A program made the translations under genes and the position numbers. Below the pieces are notes generated by a model. That model was not told the origin of the DNA. It made no database searches and saw nothing but the letters and a program-made list of their open reading frames with translations. 64,000 bases of DNA from UBA10646 sp003456175 (GTDB taxonomy: Bacteria > Bacteroidota > Bacteroidia > Chitinophagales > Chitinophagaceae), in NCBI GenBank assembly GCA_031976225.1, contig DALYLQ010000004.1, forward strand, positions 1 to 64,000. The letters run 5' to 3'. Each line of letters starts with the position of its first letter. Within the stretch, counting starts at the first letter, position 1. Of the stretch, positions 50,650 through 59,509 are shown piece after piece.

Positions 50650-51567
50650 ATGCAAGCTTACATACGTTACACCAAGTTTATTTTGGTTTTTGTGTTTATT
50701 GTTATTGCAGCGGGTGGTATTGTGCGTACAACACAAAGTGGTATGGGTTGCCCCGATTGGCCTCGCTGTTTTGGCATGTGGATACCTCCAACAGAAGCCA
50801 GCCAGTTACCTGCCGATTTTGAAAAGTACCTAAGCAAGCAAGATATTGATCATACATTTAATGTGTATCATACTTGGATAGAGTACATCAATCGCCTGCT
50901 CGGTGCGTTACTAGGCTTGTTCATTATTATTCATGTTGCTTGGAGTTATCGTAAATTTTTTACGTCGCATCGAAGTATATTTTGGTGGAGCTTTGGTTTG
51001 CTATTACTCACGGGTTTTCAAGGTTGGTTAGGTAAGCGTGTGGTAGATGCTAACTTGGCCGTAGTAAAAATTACTACGCATATGTTGGTAGCACTACTAA
51101 TTGCTGCTATACCAATTATTATTTTACGATTGTTAAGTAGCCATAAACCTGTTATACAAAAGCAATTAGTGGTGCTAGCTAATATTGCTTTGGTGCTCAT
51201 TACACTACAAATTGTAGTAGGCACCGAGGTGCGTGAACAAATAGATATCATTAGCAAAAATCTTAACTACGAGCAACGTTCACTTTGGATACAAGGGCTC
51301 AATTATTGGTTTAAAATACATCAACTCATGAGTTGGTTGGTTGCCGGTAGTAGTGTGTACTTGTTTTGGAAGGCATTATCGTTTCAACAATTGCATAGTG
51401 TTGCGTATTGGTTATTGTTTGCAATTGTTGGCACTATGCTAATGGGTTTATTAATGGCTTACGTACAAATGCCTGCATTTGCACAACCATCGCATTTAGT
51501 GTTGAGTAGTATTTTGTGTATGGCATTGGTAGCTTATCGCTTGCATGTGGGAAGGTCGGCAGTATAA
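50650..51567 (+). CDS. ctaA: Haem A synthase (COX15/CtaA family)
   Basis: 305-aa membrane enzyme that oxidises the C8 methyl of haem O to make haem A for cytochrome oxidase. Eight helices in two four-helix halves. 'VRTTQSGMGCPDWPRCFGMW' (about 24-43) is the conserved first loop; 'HTWIEYINRLLGALLGLFII' has the first haem-ligand His/Glu region; the second half has 'HMLVALLIAAIPIIIL', 'TEVREQIDIISKNL' and 'IHQLMSWLVAGSSVYLFWKA'. The second-half C-terminal His is 'QPSHLVLSSILCMALVAYRL'. No cytochrome oxidase genes are adjacent. Two dispersed 14-mers follow its stop codon in tandem. Confidence 0.92.
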   Translation: MQAYIRYTKFILVFVFIVIAAGGIVRTTQSGMGCPDWPRCFGMWIPPTEASQLPADFEKYLSKQDIDHTFNVYHTWIEYINRLLGALLGLFIIIHVAWSYRKFFTSHRSIFWWSFGLLLLTGFQGWLGKRVVDANLAVVKITTHMLVALLIAAIPIIILRLLSSHKPVIQKQLVVLANIALVLITLQIVVGTEVREQIDIISKNLNYEQRSLWIQGLNYWFKIHQLMSWLVAGSSVYLFWKALSFQQLHSVAYWLLFAIVGTMLMGLLMAYVQMPAFAQPSHLVLSSILCMALVAYRLHVGRSAV

Positions 51568-51572
51568 AATAG

Positions 51573-51586
51573 CCTTACGGCAAATG
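51573..51586 (-). repeat. Dispersed 14-mer, copy 21
   Basis: Exact (CATTTGCCGTAAGG on the - strand), 5 bp after the ctaA stop; direct repeat with copy 22. Confidence 0.85.
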
Positions 51587-51592
51587 TTTTTT

Positions 51593-51606
51593 CCTTACGG
51601 TAAATA
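51593..51606 (-). repeat. Dispersed 14-mer, copy 22
   Basis: TATTTACCGTAAGG on the - strand, 20 bp from copy 21 in the same orientation, 10 bp before the dehydrogenase ATG. Confidence 0.75.
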
Positions 51607-51615
51607 TTCTTATGT

Positions 51616-52617
51616 ATGAAAGCAATGGTTTGTGTAGATAAGTTACAACCACTGGTATTACAAGAGGTAGCCACACCTGTTGCTGGCGAAGGTGAAGTAG
51701 TAATTGCCTTACATGCAGCAGCACTCAATCATAGAGATTGGTGGATACAACAAGGCATGTATGCTAACTTACGTTATCCCATTATTTTAGGTAGCGATGG
51801 CAGCGGCATTGTAAGTGCAGTAGGGGAAGGCGTTAGTAACGATTGGATTGGTCGGTCGGTAATTATTAATCCGGGTATGCATTGGGGTGATAATCCTAAT
51901 TTTCATAGTCGCAATTTTAGCATACTTGGGCTGCCGAACGATGGTTGTTTTGCAACACATGTTAAAGTGCCGGCTTCATACATACATCTAAAACCAGCAT
52001 ATTTATCTTGGGAAGAAGCCTCGGCCATACCATTAGCGGGGCTAACTGGCTACAGAGCATTATTTACGAAAGGACAATTACAACCTGGTGATAATGTTTT
52101 AATAACGGGTATTGGAGGTGGTGTGGCATTATTGATGTTGCAAATGGCTGTAGCCATAGGTGCCAATGTTTATGTAACTAGCGGTAGCGATGAAAAAATT
52201 ACACGTGCTATACAGTTAGGCGCTAAGCTCGGTGTGAATTATAAAACCAGTGGTTGGCATAAGTTATTTCAAGCTGCTGTTGAAGGTTTTGATGTTATTG
52301 TAGATAGTGCTGCCGGCGATGGTTTCAAACATTTTATTGATTTAGCTAAACCAAGTGCACGTATTGTTTTCTTTGGTGGCACACAAGGTGCTATTACAAA
52401 CATTAATCCGCAAAAAGCATATTGGAAGCAATTACAAATTTTAGGCACTACGATGGGTACACCCGAAGAGTTTAAAGCAATGATACAGCTATTCGAAAAA
52501 CACCAGATTAAACCTGTGATAGATGCGGTGTTGCCATTAGAAAGTGCAGAGCAAGCGATTAGAAAAATGGATGATAACAGTCAGTTCGGAAAAATTGTAC
52601 TGAAAATAGAAGGATAA
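51616..52617 (+). CDS. Zinc-type/quinone-oxidoreductase-like MDR dehydrogenase
   Basis: 333-aa medium-chain dehydrogenase/reductase. The GroES-like N-domain has 'LHAAALNHRDWWIQQGMY' and 'YPIILGSDGSGIVSAVGEGV'. The Rossmann domain has 'GDNVLITGIGGGVALLMLQM' (GxGxxA-type) and 'VNYKTSGWHKLFQAAVEGFD' with 'VIVDSAAGDGF'. The catalytic-zinc Cys/His/Glu set of alcohol dehydrogenases is not evident (Asn-His-Arg-Asp-Trp in place of C-x-H), so a zinc-independent quinone or enoyl reductase type is likelier. NADPH preference cannot be read with confidence. Starts on ATG 51616 just after two dispersed repeats, which leaves little room for its own promoter; read-through from ctaA is possible. Confidence 0.85.
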   Translation: MKAMVCVDKLQPLVLQEVATPVAGEGEVVIALHAAALNHRDWWIQQGMYANLRYPIILGSDGSGIVSAVGEGVSNDWIGRSVIINPGMHWGDNPNFHSRNFSILGLPNDGCFATHVKVPASYIHLKPAYLSWEEASAIPLAGLTGYRALFTKGQLQPGDNVLITGIGGGVALLMLQMAVAIGANVYVTSGSDEKITRAIQLGAKLGVNYKTSGWHKLFQAAVEGFDVIVDSAAGDGFKHFIDLAKPSARIVFFGGTQGAITNINPQKAYWKQLQILGTTMGTPEEFKAMIQLFEKHQIKPVIDAVLPLESAEQAIRKMDDNSQFGKIVLKIEG

Positions 52618-52932
52618 ATTAGTGTCTGTTATAAAACGAGAAAGCCGGCAAGAATGCCAGCTCTCTTACTTACTAACCCATTAAATTCAGGCACTAAATT
52701 ACAAACAACCGCTGTATATCCAAATAAATTTTCCCACACTGACGTAAGTCGCCTAGGGTTGAAACACAATGTTAAAGTAGAATAAATGCAGTCATTTTGA
52801 CTTATTTTAGTTCTAAATCGTGGTTTTTCTGCCGTTGTGGCTGCGTTTTTCATTTGCCGTAAGGCCACAAGCAATGCTAATCAATTGGCAGTAGATTTGT
52901 AACTTAAGTATTTAGAGGTTAATTCTATAATT
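52618..52932. other. 315-bp gap between MDR dehydrogenase and zinc peptidase
   Basis: Contains an imperfect hairpin at 52638-52665 (GAGA-GC-GGCA against TGCC-GC-TCTC), which may be a weak terminator, an exact dispersed 14-mer at 52851, and a TAGATTTG box at 52892-52899 as a possible promoter of the peptidase. No gene seen. Confidence 0.65.
52851..52864 (+). repeat. Dispersed 14-mer, copy 23
   Basis: Exact (CATTTGCCGTAAGG), intergenic, about 28 bp before the TAGATTTG box. Confidence 0.85.
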
Positions 52933-53625
52933 ATGACAATGTCTGTAATGTTGGTATCGTTGCTGTTTGTAGCGATCAGTTTTATTGTTTCAAGCGTGCT
53001 GAAGAGCAAGTTTAACAACTATAGCCAAGTGCCCTTAACGAGTGGCCTTACGGGAAAAGAAGTAGCGGAGAAAATGCTACGGGAAAATGGTATTTACGAT
53101 GTAAAGGTGATTTCTGTAGATGGTTTTTTAAGCGACCATTATAACCCCACAGATAAAACTGTGAATTTGAGCCCCGATGTGTATCATGGCAATAGTATTG
53201 CGGCGGCGGCGGTAGCAGCTCATGAATGTGGCCACGCCGTACAACATGCAACCGCCTATACTTGGTTACAAATGCGTAGTAAGCTAGTACCTGCCGTACA
53301 GTTTAGTAGCAATATTGTAGGTTGGGTATTAATGGGTGGTGTGTTAATGATTAACACCTTTCCATCATTATTATTAGTTGGTATTGGCTTATTCGCAGTT
53401 ACCACCATTTTTTCGGTAATTACTTTACCAGTTGAGTTTGATGCGAGTCGCCGAGCCTTGGTTTGGTTAAATGAAACCAATATTACCCGCCGTGGTGAGG
53501 AGTATGATGGCGCAAAAGATGCTTTAAAATGGGCAGCGATGACTTACGTTGTAGCTGCGTTAGCATCGATTGCTACCTTGGTGCAGTATGTTTTGATTTT
53601 CTTGGGTAACCGTGATAGAGAGTAG
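52933..53625 (+). CDS. Membrane zinc metallopeptidase, YugP-like
   Basis: 230-aa inner-membrane protein of the YugP (putative neutral zinc metallopeptidase) family. N-terminal helix 'MLVSLLFVAISFIVSSVL'; 'GLTGKEVAEKMLRENGIYDV' and 'LSDHYNPTDKTVNLSPDVYH' precede the zinc motif HECGH in 'AAVAAHECGHAVQHATAY' (about 94-111). Two hydrophobic helices follow, with the third ligand region in 'PVEFDASRRALVWL' (Glu). A C-terminal helix ends at 'VLIFLGNRDRE'. Physiological substrate unknown. Start ATG 52933 (MTMSVML); the leader carries a TAnnTTTG box 33 bp upstream. A strong terminator follows. Confidence 0.85.
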   Translation: MTMSVMLVSLLFVAISFIVSSVLKSKFNNYSQVPLTSGLTGKEVAEKMLRENGIYDVKVISVDGFLSDHYNPTDKTVNLSPDVYHGNSIAAAAVAAHECGHAVQHATAYTWLQMRSKLVPAVQFSSNIVGWVLMGGVLMINTFPSLLLVGIGLFAVTTIFSVITLPVEFDASRRALVWLNETNITRRGEEYDGAKDALKWAAMTYVVAALASIATLVQYVLIFLGNRDRE

Positions 53626-53655
53626 GTAGATTTTTTAAATGTTATTTTAATGTGG

Positions 53656-53686
53656 AGCCGTGCAGCTAATTGCACGGCTTTTTTTG
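53656..53686 (+). terminator. Rho-independent terminator after the zinc peptidase gene
   Basis: 9-bp stem AGCCGTGCA / TGCACGGCT, 6-nt loop, then seven T. Confidence 0.92.
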
Positions 53687-53799
53687 TCTCCATTTGGAAA
53701 ATTTTAACAAAATTTGTCGAATTTTAACAAAAGCTTCAAATTTGGAGCCTAAAAAGTACGAATCAACTTTTTTTGTATTTGATCACAAAAAACCCAAGC

Positions 53800-56772
53800 A
53801 TGAGAAAACTGTTCTTACTGCTGTTGAGCATTGTAACCATATGTAATGTATGGGCTCAGAGCAAAGAGGTATCTGGTAAGGTTACCGATGCCAGTAGCGG
53901 CGCACCACTAGAAGGTGTTGCTGTAACACCTAAAGGTAGCAAAACAGGCGGCGCCCTCACATTGAGTGATGGTAGTTTTAAGCTAAGTGTACCGTCTGCT
54001 ACAAAAATCCTCACTTTCACTTACATTGGTTACGCAAGCATTGATTTGCCAGTAGGTAGCACACCCATGACAGTTAAGCTTACTGCCGATGATAAGAGTT
54101 TAAGCGAAGTAGTGGTAGTGGGTTATGGTACAAAAATTAAAAAGGAGGTAACTAGTTCTGTAGCTCGTGTTACGAGCAAAGAATTTGCTAACCTTCCTTT
54201 ACCGTCATTTGAACAAGCACTACAAGGCCGTGCTGCCGGTGTATTTATTAACTCTGGTAGTGGTAAGTTAGGTCAGGGGTTGAACATTCGTGTTCGTGGT
54301 ATCAGCTCTATTAGTGCTAACCAACAACCTTTCGTAGTGATTGATGGTGTGCCCGTTGTTAGCCAGGCACTTGGTACTGCAACTGAACCTGATAATCCGC
54401 TTGCATCTATCAACCCCGACGATATTGAAAGTATTGAAGTGTTGAAAGATGCTGCTGCTGCTGCTATTTATGGTAGCCGTGCAAGCAATGGTGTATTATT
54501 AGTTACTACCAAAAGTGGTAAGCAAGGTAAAACAAAAGTGAGTGCAGGTGTTTTTGGTGGCTGGAGCGATCCTACGCGTAAGGCCGAATTCTTAAATGCT
54601 GCACAGTACCGTGAATTATTTGGCGCTGCTGCTGATAACGTAGGCTTAGATGCAGAAAGTGAATTTATAGATAATACAGGTACCAATGATTGGGCAAGCA
54701 ATAATGATGTTAACTGGGCCGATCAAGCATTTCAAAAAGGGTCTATTCAGCAATACAACGTTTCTGTAACAGGTGGCGATGCTAAAACACGCTTCTTGGT
54801 AAGTGGTAGCTGGAACGATCAAGTAGGTATTATTATCGGTAACCGCTTAACACGTGGTACTGGACGTTTGAATGTTGAACACTCTATTAGCAAAAAAGTA
54901 AAAATTGGTGCCAACTTATCGTTGAACCAAACCAATAATTTCCGTGTTCCTAGCGATAACGCATTTAGTAATCCTTTGCAGTTAAATGCATTACCTCCTA
55001 TTCAACCTTTGATTGATCCTACAACAGGTTTAAACAATCAAAACACGCTTTATTATAACAACCTGATTGAATTAGAAGGTAGCAATCGTAACCTTAACAA
55101 AATTTACCGTACTATCAGTAATGCATTTGTTGAGTGGAATGTTGCTCCAGGGTTAACCTTACGTAACCAAGCTGGTATTGATTTTTATTACTTACGTGAA
55201 TCTCGTTTCCTAGGTCGCCGTACTTTAGATGGTGCACCAGAAGGTATTTCAAATGAAGATCAAACAACAAGCAGCATCTTCACCAATACCTTCACAGCAA
55301 ATTGGAATAAAGCTTTTGCAGATAAGCATAACATCGATGTTTTGGCTGGTGCCGAATATCAGAAAGGCATTGTTACAGGTGCAAGCGTTGAAGGTCGTGC
55401 ATTTCCTAGCGATCGTTTTACGCGTATTGCAAGTGCAGCCATTATTTCTAATGGATCTTCTACAGAAACAGAGTACACATTCGTATCTTATTTCGCACGT
55501 GCTAACTATAAATTCTTAAACCGCTATTTGTTAGGTGCTAGCTTCCGTGTAGATGGTAGCTCTCGTTTCGGTAAAGAAAACCGCTATGGTGCTTTCCCTG
55601 CATTGAGTGCTGGCTGGATCTTAAGTGAAGAAAACTTCCTTAAGAATAGTAAGTGGTTGAGCTTCTTAAAAGTTCGTACAAGCTATGGCCGTACTGGTAA
55701 CGCAGAGATTGGTAACTTCAGTTCAAGAACTTTGTATGGGGCGAATGCTTACGCCGATTTAGCAGGTATTGTTACAAGTTCAATTGGTGATACCAAGCTT
55801 AGCTGGGAAAGTACTGATCAGTTTGATTTAGGTATTGACTTCGGTTTTCTGAACAACAGAATTTCAGGTGAAATTGACTTCTTTACAAAGAAAACTAAAG
55901 ACTTATTATTGAATAGTCCACTGCCTGCTACCAATGGTTTCACAAGCATCACCAAAAACATTGGTGATATGAAGAATACAGGTTGGGAGTTTGTTTTAAA
56001 TGCTACAATCATTCAAAACAAAAACTTCCGTTGGACTAGCTCATTCAATATTTCTACCTACAAGAATGAAATCACTCGTTTAGTTGCTCCAGTTCCCCCA
56101 GGTCAGCGTACACTTGGTCGCTTGGCTGTAGGTGCTCCTTATGGTCAATTCTTTGGTCGTAAGTACATGGGTGTTGACCCTGCCAATGGTGATGCTCTCT
56201 ATCTTGGTGCTGGTGGTGTAATCACCAACAACTACAATGCAGCAATTGATACAGTATTGGGTAACCCCAATCCTGATTTCTATGGTGGTTGGAACAACCG
56301 TTTTAGCTACAAGAATTTTGATTTAGATATTCAGTGCCAGTTTGTAAGTGGTGGCGATGTATATAATGTTGCAGGTTTCTTCCAAAGTGTAAATGGTGAC
56401 TACTTCGATAACCAAACGGTAGACCAAATGAACTACTGGAAAAAGCCAGGTGACGTTACTGATATTCCTCAGCCTCGTTTATACGAAGGTAACGGTGCCG
56501 GTAAGAGCAGCCGCTGGATTCAAGATGGTAGTTATTTCCGTGTAAAGAGCGTTAATCTTGGTTACAACTTACCTCGTAAGTTACTTCAGAACATTAAGTT
56601 CGAAAGCGTACGTGTGTACGTAGCGGCACAAAACTTGTTAACCTTTACTAAGTACAAGGGTTACGATCCTGAAGTGAACACTACATATGTTGGTAACATC
56701 AACTTAGGTCACGATTTCTACACACCACCACAAGCCCGTACAATCACAATCGGTGTTAACGTTGGTTTGTAA
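53800..56772 (+). CDS. susC: SusC/RagA-type TonB-dependent outer-membrane transporter
   Basis: 990-aa outer-membrane transporter. Signal peptide MRKLFLLLLSIVTICNVWAQ. A carboxypeptidase-regulatory-like domain follows (about 25-100: 'VSGKVTDASSGAPLEGVAVT', 'FTYIGYASIDLPV'). The TonB box region is 'LSEVVVVGYGTKIKKEVTSS'. The plug domain has 'ALQGRAAGVFINSGSGKLGQ' and the SusC signature 'IRVRGISSISANQQPFVVID', then 'IEVLKDAAAAAIYGSRASNG'. A 22-strand barrel fills the rest and ends 'RTITIGVNVGL'. Start ATG 53800 is the signal-peptide start; an in-frame ATG at 53773 lies in the leader. Pairs with the SusD-type gene 20 bp downstream. Imported nutrient not deducible: no glycosidase or sensor adjoins. 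Confidence 0.95.
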   Translation: MRKLFLLLLSIVTICNVWAQSKEVSGKVTDASSGAPLEGVAVTPKGSKTGGALTLSDGSFKLSVPSATKILTFTYIGYASIDLPVGSTPMTVKLTADDKSLSEVVVVGYGTKIKKEVTSSVARVTSKEFANLPLPSFEQALQGRAAGVFINSGSGKLGQGLNIRVRGISSISANQQPFVVIDGVPVVSQALGTATEPDNPLASINPDDIESIEVLKDAAAAAIYGSRASNGVLLVTTKSGKQGKTKVSAGVFGGWSDPTRKAEFLNAAQYRELFGAAADNVGLDAESEFIDNTGTNDWASNNDVNWADQAFQKGSIQQYNVSVTGGDAKTRFLVSGSWNDQVGIIIGNRLTRGTGRLNVEHSISKKVKIGANLSLNQTNNFRVPSDNAFSNPLQLNALPPIQPLIDPTTGLNNQNTLYYNNLIELEGSNRNLNKIYRTISNAFVEWNVAPGLTLRNQAGIDFYYLRESRFLGRRTLDGAPEGISNEDQTTSSIFTNTFTANWNKAFADKHNIDVLAGAEYQKGIVTGASVEGRAFPSDRFTRIASAAIISNGSSTETEYTFVSYFARANYKFLNRYLLGASFRVDGSSRFGKENRYGAFPALSAGWILSEENFLKNSKWLSFLKVRTSYGRTGNAEIGNFSSRTLYGANAYADLAGIVTSSIGDTKLSWESTDQFDLGIDFGFLNNRISGEIDFFTKKTKDLLLNSPLPATNGFTSITKNIGDMKNTGWEFVLNATIIQNKNFRWTSSFNISTYKNEITRLVAPVPPGQRTLGRLAVGAPYGQFFGRKYMGVDPANGDALYLGAGGVITNNYNAAIDTVLGNPNPDFYGGWNNRFSYKNFDLDIQCQFVSGGDVYNVAGFFQSVNGDYFDNQTVDQMNYWKKPGDVTDIPQPRLYEGNGAGKSSRWIQDGSYFRVKSVNLGYNLPRKLLQNIKFESVRVYVAAQNLLTFTKYKGYDPEVNTTYVGNINLGHDFYTPPQARTITIGVNVGL

Positions 56773-56792
56773 TCTAAAAACTGAAAGTAACT

Positions 56793-58193
56793 ATGAAGTA
56801 TAAATTATTATCATTATGTATAGCTGCGGGCGTTCTATCGCTTACAAGCTGCGACAAAAAGCTAGATGTTGAGCCTCAACAAAACATTGATGCCACTACA
56901 GCTTTTCAAAACGATCAAGATGTAAATAGTGCTATGGTGGGTTGTTACTCACTATTAGGCACCGGACAATTATATGGTACTAACTTGTTTTTACTGGCCG
57001 ATTTACTTGCTAGTAACAACGCAGCTGGTAGTACTTCTGTTGATCGCTACTTAACTTGGCAAGGTACGTTCCAAGGTCAACGCCAGGTATACAGCAAAAC
57101 CATGACACGCGATAACAGCGAAGCAAGCCGTGTATGGATTCAAGCCTATCGTGCTATTAACAATGCTAATATTGTTATAGCCAACTTAGGTAAGGTAAGC
57201 GATGCTGGCTTACGTGCCCAATTAGAAGGCGAGGCATTGTTTGTTCGTGGTGTAATGCATTTCGAACTAGTGCGTCTTTACGGATTGCAATGGGGTGCTA
57301 CACCTAGTAACACACAACTCGGTGTTGTAATTCGTACGAAGCCTATTACCAACGAAGCCGATGCGGCCGAACGTGTTGCCAGAGCAACAGTAGCCGATGT
57401 ATACACGCAGGTAATCAACGATTTAACCAGTGCATCAGCAAAACTTCCAGATGATAATGGTACAAGAGCCGATAAGTTCACAGCGCTTGCATTCTTAAGC
57501 CGCGTGTATCTTCAAAAGGCAGATTATACCAATGCACTTAATGCTGCCAATCAGGTAATTAACAGCAATAAGTATCGTTTGAATGCGTCTGTAGCTGCTG
57601 TATTCAGCAATAAAAACACCGCTGAAAGCATTTTTGAAATTCAGCAAAACGATCAAAATAATGCTGGTCAAACCAACGATGGTATGGCTACCTTCTTTGC
57701 TAGTATTACTGGTATTGGTCGTGGCGATGCTCGTGTACCAGCTAACTTTCCAACTGTTTATCCGGCTGGCGATTTGAGATCTACAGAATGGTACTACGCT
57801 GGTCGTAGTGCACGTCCTGGTACCTATTGTGCCAAGTGGCGTTCTTTCTCTCAAAACTTACCAGTAATTCGTATTGCTGAGATGTATTTAACACGAGCAG
57901 AGTGTAATGTACGCCTTGGTAGCAATGTGGGTGCAACGCCAGCGGCCGATTTAGCACAAGTGCGTAATACAACACGTACAGGTACTACAGCGCCAGCTGT
58001 GCCAACCCTTGCCGATGTATTGAATGAGCGTTATATTGAATTAGCTTTTGAAGGTGTTCGTATTCACGATGTACGTCGTTTAAACTTAAACGTAGGTACA
58101 CGTCCTTGGAACAGCAATCAATTGGTAATGCCAATTCCTGCACGTGAGGTAGATGCTACTAGCGGTGTAGTAGCTCAAAACCCTGGGTATTAA
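56793..58193 (+). CDS. susD: SusD/RagB-type substrate-binding outer-membrane lipoprotein
   Basis: 466-aa lipoprotein that forms the lid of the SusC transporter. Lipoprotein signal 'KYKLLSLCIAAGVLSLTSC' with lipidated Cys (LTSC) at about residue 20. SusD features: 'LDVEPQQNIDATTAFQNDQD', TPR-like helices ('RAINNANIVIANLGKVSDAG', 'GEALFVRGVMHFELVRLYGL'), 'ALAFLSRVYLQKADYTNALN', and the C-terminal 'RYIELAFEGVRIHDVRRLN' with 'NQLVMPIPAREVDAT'. The C-terminus 'NPGY' is the usual ending. Terminator at 58215. Confidence 0.95.
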   Translation: MKYKLLSLCIAAGVLSLTSCDKKLDVEPQQNIDATTAFQNDQDVNSAMVGCYSLLGTGQLYGTNLFLLADLLASNNAAGSTSVDRYLTWQGTFQGQRQVYSKTMTRDNSEASRVWIQAYRAINNANIVIANLGKVSDAGLRAQLEGEALFVRGVMHFELVRLYGLQWGATPSNTQLGVVIRTKPITNEADAAERVARATVADVYTQVINDLTSASAKLPDDNGTRADKFTALAFLSRVYLQKADYTNALNAANQVINSNKYRLNASVAAVFSNKNTAESIFEIQQNDQNNAGQTNDGMATFFASITGIGRGDARVPANFPTVYPAGDLRSTEWYYAGRSARPGTYCAKWRSFSQNLPVIRIAEMYLTRAECNVRLGSNVGATPAADLAQVRNTTRTGTTAPAVPTLADVLNERYIELAFEGVRIHDVRRLNLNVGTRPWNSNQLVMPIPAREVDATSGVVAQNPGY

Positions 58194-58214
58194 TTATAAC
58201 CTATACATGTGTTT

Positions 58215-58244
58215 AAAGGCCACGTTCATACGTGGCCTTTTTTT
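58215..58244 (+). terminator. Rho-independent terminator after susD
   Basis: 10-bp stem AAAGGCCACG / CGTGGCCTTT, 6-nt loop, then T-run. Confidence 0.92.
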
Positions 58245-58260
58245 ATTTGTAATACCTACA

Positions 58261-58274
58261 CCTCACGGTAAATG
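58261..58274 (-). repeat. Dispersed 14-mer, copy 24
   Basis: CATTTACCGTGAGG on the - strand, one mismatch; intergenic. Confidence 0.7.
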
Positions 58275-58367
58275 AATGCCTGATTGCTTACTACTTAAGC
58301 AATCTCACACATTAGGATTGTTCATACAAAACAGGCTTCTAAAAAAGAATAGTGCTCCTTGTATCAG

Positions 58368-58381
58368 CATTTGCCGTAAGG
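58368..58381 (+). repeat. Dispersed 14-mer, copy 25
   Basis: Exact (CATTTGCCGTAAGG); inverted relative to copy 24, 94 bp away. Confidence 0.85.
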
Positions 58382-58478
58382 CACCTACATACAATCGTGT
58401 ATATCAACGAAAGCAATACAAGCGTATCATGAAAGTGATAGGATTGAGCTACCAAAATAATTGCTATCGTATTACTTA

Positions 58479-58518
58479 AAATAAGAGGCTGCTCACCACG
58501 GTGAGCAGCCTCTTATTT
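58479..58518. terminator. Perfect 18-bp hairpin, bidirectional terminator type
   Basis: Arms 58479-58496 and 58501-58518 (A3-TAAGAGGCTGCTCAC) around a CACG loop, ending in A and T runs; 18 bp beyond the stop of the minus-strand porG-like gene. Confidence 0.85.
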
Positions 58519-58536
58519 ATACTGTTGAATATTGTA

Positions 58537-59385
58537 TTAATTCGTTGGGCAACGATAGCTGCTAAGATTAAAGCTTAAGCCGAACTGCATGGTAACAAAA
58601 CCATCTTTTTGTGTACTATTACCACGTTGGCGGCCTTTAACACCAATAGGAGCACCTGTTTCGTAGCTTCTGTCTTGTAACAACATGCCTACACTTGGGG
58701 TGCCGTTAGGGTTTAAACTAAAAGCATCAGGTGCATAGGTTAAGCTCACATCATCTAGGTAATCAGTATTGGTGAAACGGTAAGTGAGTTCTGTGAAAAA
58801 GTTCAACTTTTCGTTAAAAGCGTACTTAAAGCCGAACGATAGCGGAATGCTTAAAGCTGTGGTGCCGTAAGGCTTACGATCGGGGTAAGCACTACTACCT
58901 TGGCCCTCGGTACCTATATCACGCAAGTTGTATTTGATGCCATTTAAATAAGCGTAAGGATCGTAAGCGAACATACCAACACCTATGCCAACATAGGGTG
59001 TGTAGTTGTATCCTTCAAAACCTGGTTGAAATTTAAAAAAGTTGAAATCGGCTACTACACTTAGCTCCCAAATATCGCTGTTGAAGCTCAGGTTGCGGCG
59101 GTATTGCGTTTCGTTACGGCTGTACATATCGCTATAACCAACTTGTACATAATTTGCCGCAAGGCGAAGGCCTACGTAGTTATTTAGTTGCTTTCTAAAA
59201 AATGCACCCGCTGCAACCTTCGGTCTGTTGATGGCTGCTCTGGTATTAAGATCGCCAAAATAATGACCAATACCAGCAGAAATACCAAACTCGCCACTAT
59301 GAACATATGGCTCTAAATATTGAGCTTGAGTGGTGGTAATGGTTGCGGCAGCGGTAACTGCTAACAATAAAAAACGTTTGAACAT
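58537..59385 (-). CDS. porG: PorG-like (DUF6089) outer-membrane beta-barrel protein
   Basis: 282-aa beta-barrel protein related to PorG, an outer-membrane part of the type IX secretion system that holds the PorK/N ring. Signal peptide 'FKRFLLLAVTAAATITTTQA' (cut before QYLEP). 'GEFGISAGIGHYFGDLNTRA' and 'RPKVAAGAFFRKQLNNYVGL' match the family start; 'RRNLSFNSDIWELSVVADFN' with 'FFKFQPGFEGYNYTPYVGIG' is its most typical block. A long periplasmic or extracellular loop lies at about 150-185. PorG proper and other DUF6089 barrels are hard to separate by eye. It contains one dispersed 14-mer. Upstream of it is a 124-bp spacer to the DUF502 gene. Confidence 0.75.
   Translation of the reverse strand: MFKRFLLLAVTAAATITTTQAQYLEPYVHSGEFGISAGIGHYFGDLNTRAAINRPKVAAGAFFRKQLNNYVGLRLAANYVQVGYSDMYSRNETQYRRNLSFNSDIWELSVVADFNFFKFQPGFEGYNYTPYVGIGVGMFAYDPYAYLNGIKYNLRDIGTEGQGSSAYPDRKPYGTTALSIPLSFGFKYAFNEKLNFFTELTYRFTNTDYLDDVSLTYAPDAFSLNPNGTPSVGMLLQDRSYETGAPIGVKGRQRGNSTQKDGFVTMQFGLSFNLSSYRCPTN
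59151..59164 (+). repeat. Dispersed 14-mer, copy 26
   Basis: AATTTGCCGCAAGG, one mismatch; in the porG-like gene, read L-A-A-N. Confidence 0.65.
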
Positions 59386-59509
59386 AGTTGCAAAATAATA
59401 CAGTTAGCGTAACGGTTGGCTTAAAAACGTAAAATATTACAGTTATCAATTAGCTTTCGCCAATAGTAAATGATAATAACGTTATAATAAACCGTGTATT
59501 GTAACGAGT

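Larger units (their letters stand above)
58194..58536. other. 343-bp gap between susD and the convergent porG-like gene
   Basis: Holds the susD terminator (58215-58244), two dispersed 14-mers in inverted orientation (58261, 58368) and a long perfect hairpin (58479-58518). A 67-codon frame across it (58276-58479) has no family features and runs through both repeats, so I do not call it. Confidence 0.75.

Noticed and set aside
58276..58479. 67-codon frame after susD
   Set aside because: Starts in one dispersed motif copy and runs through another, to a hairpin; no domain or homologous pattern.
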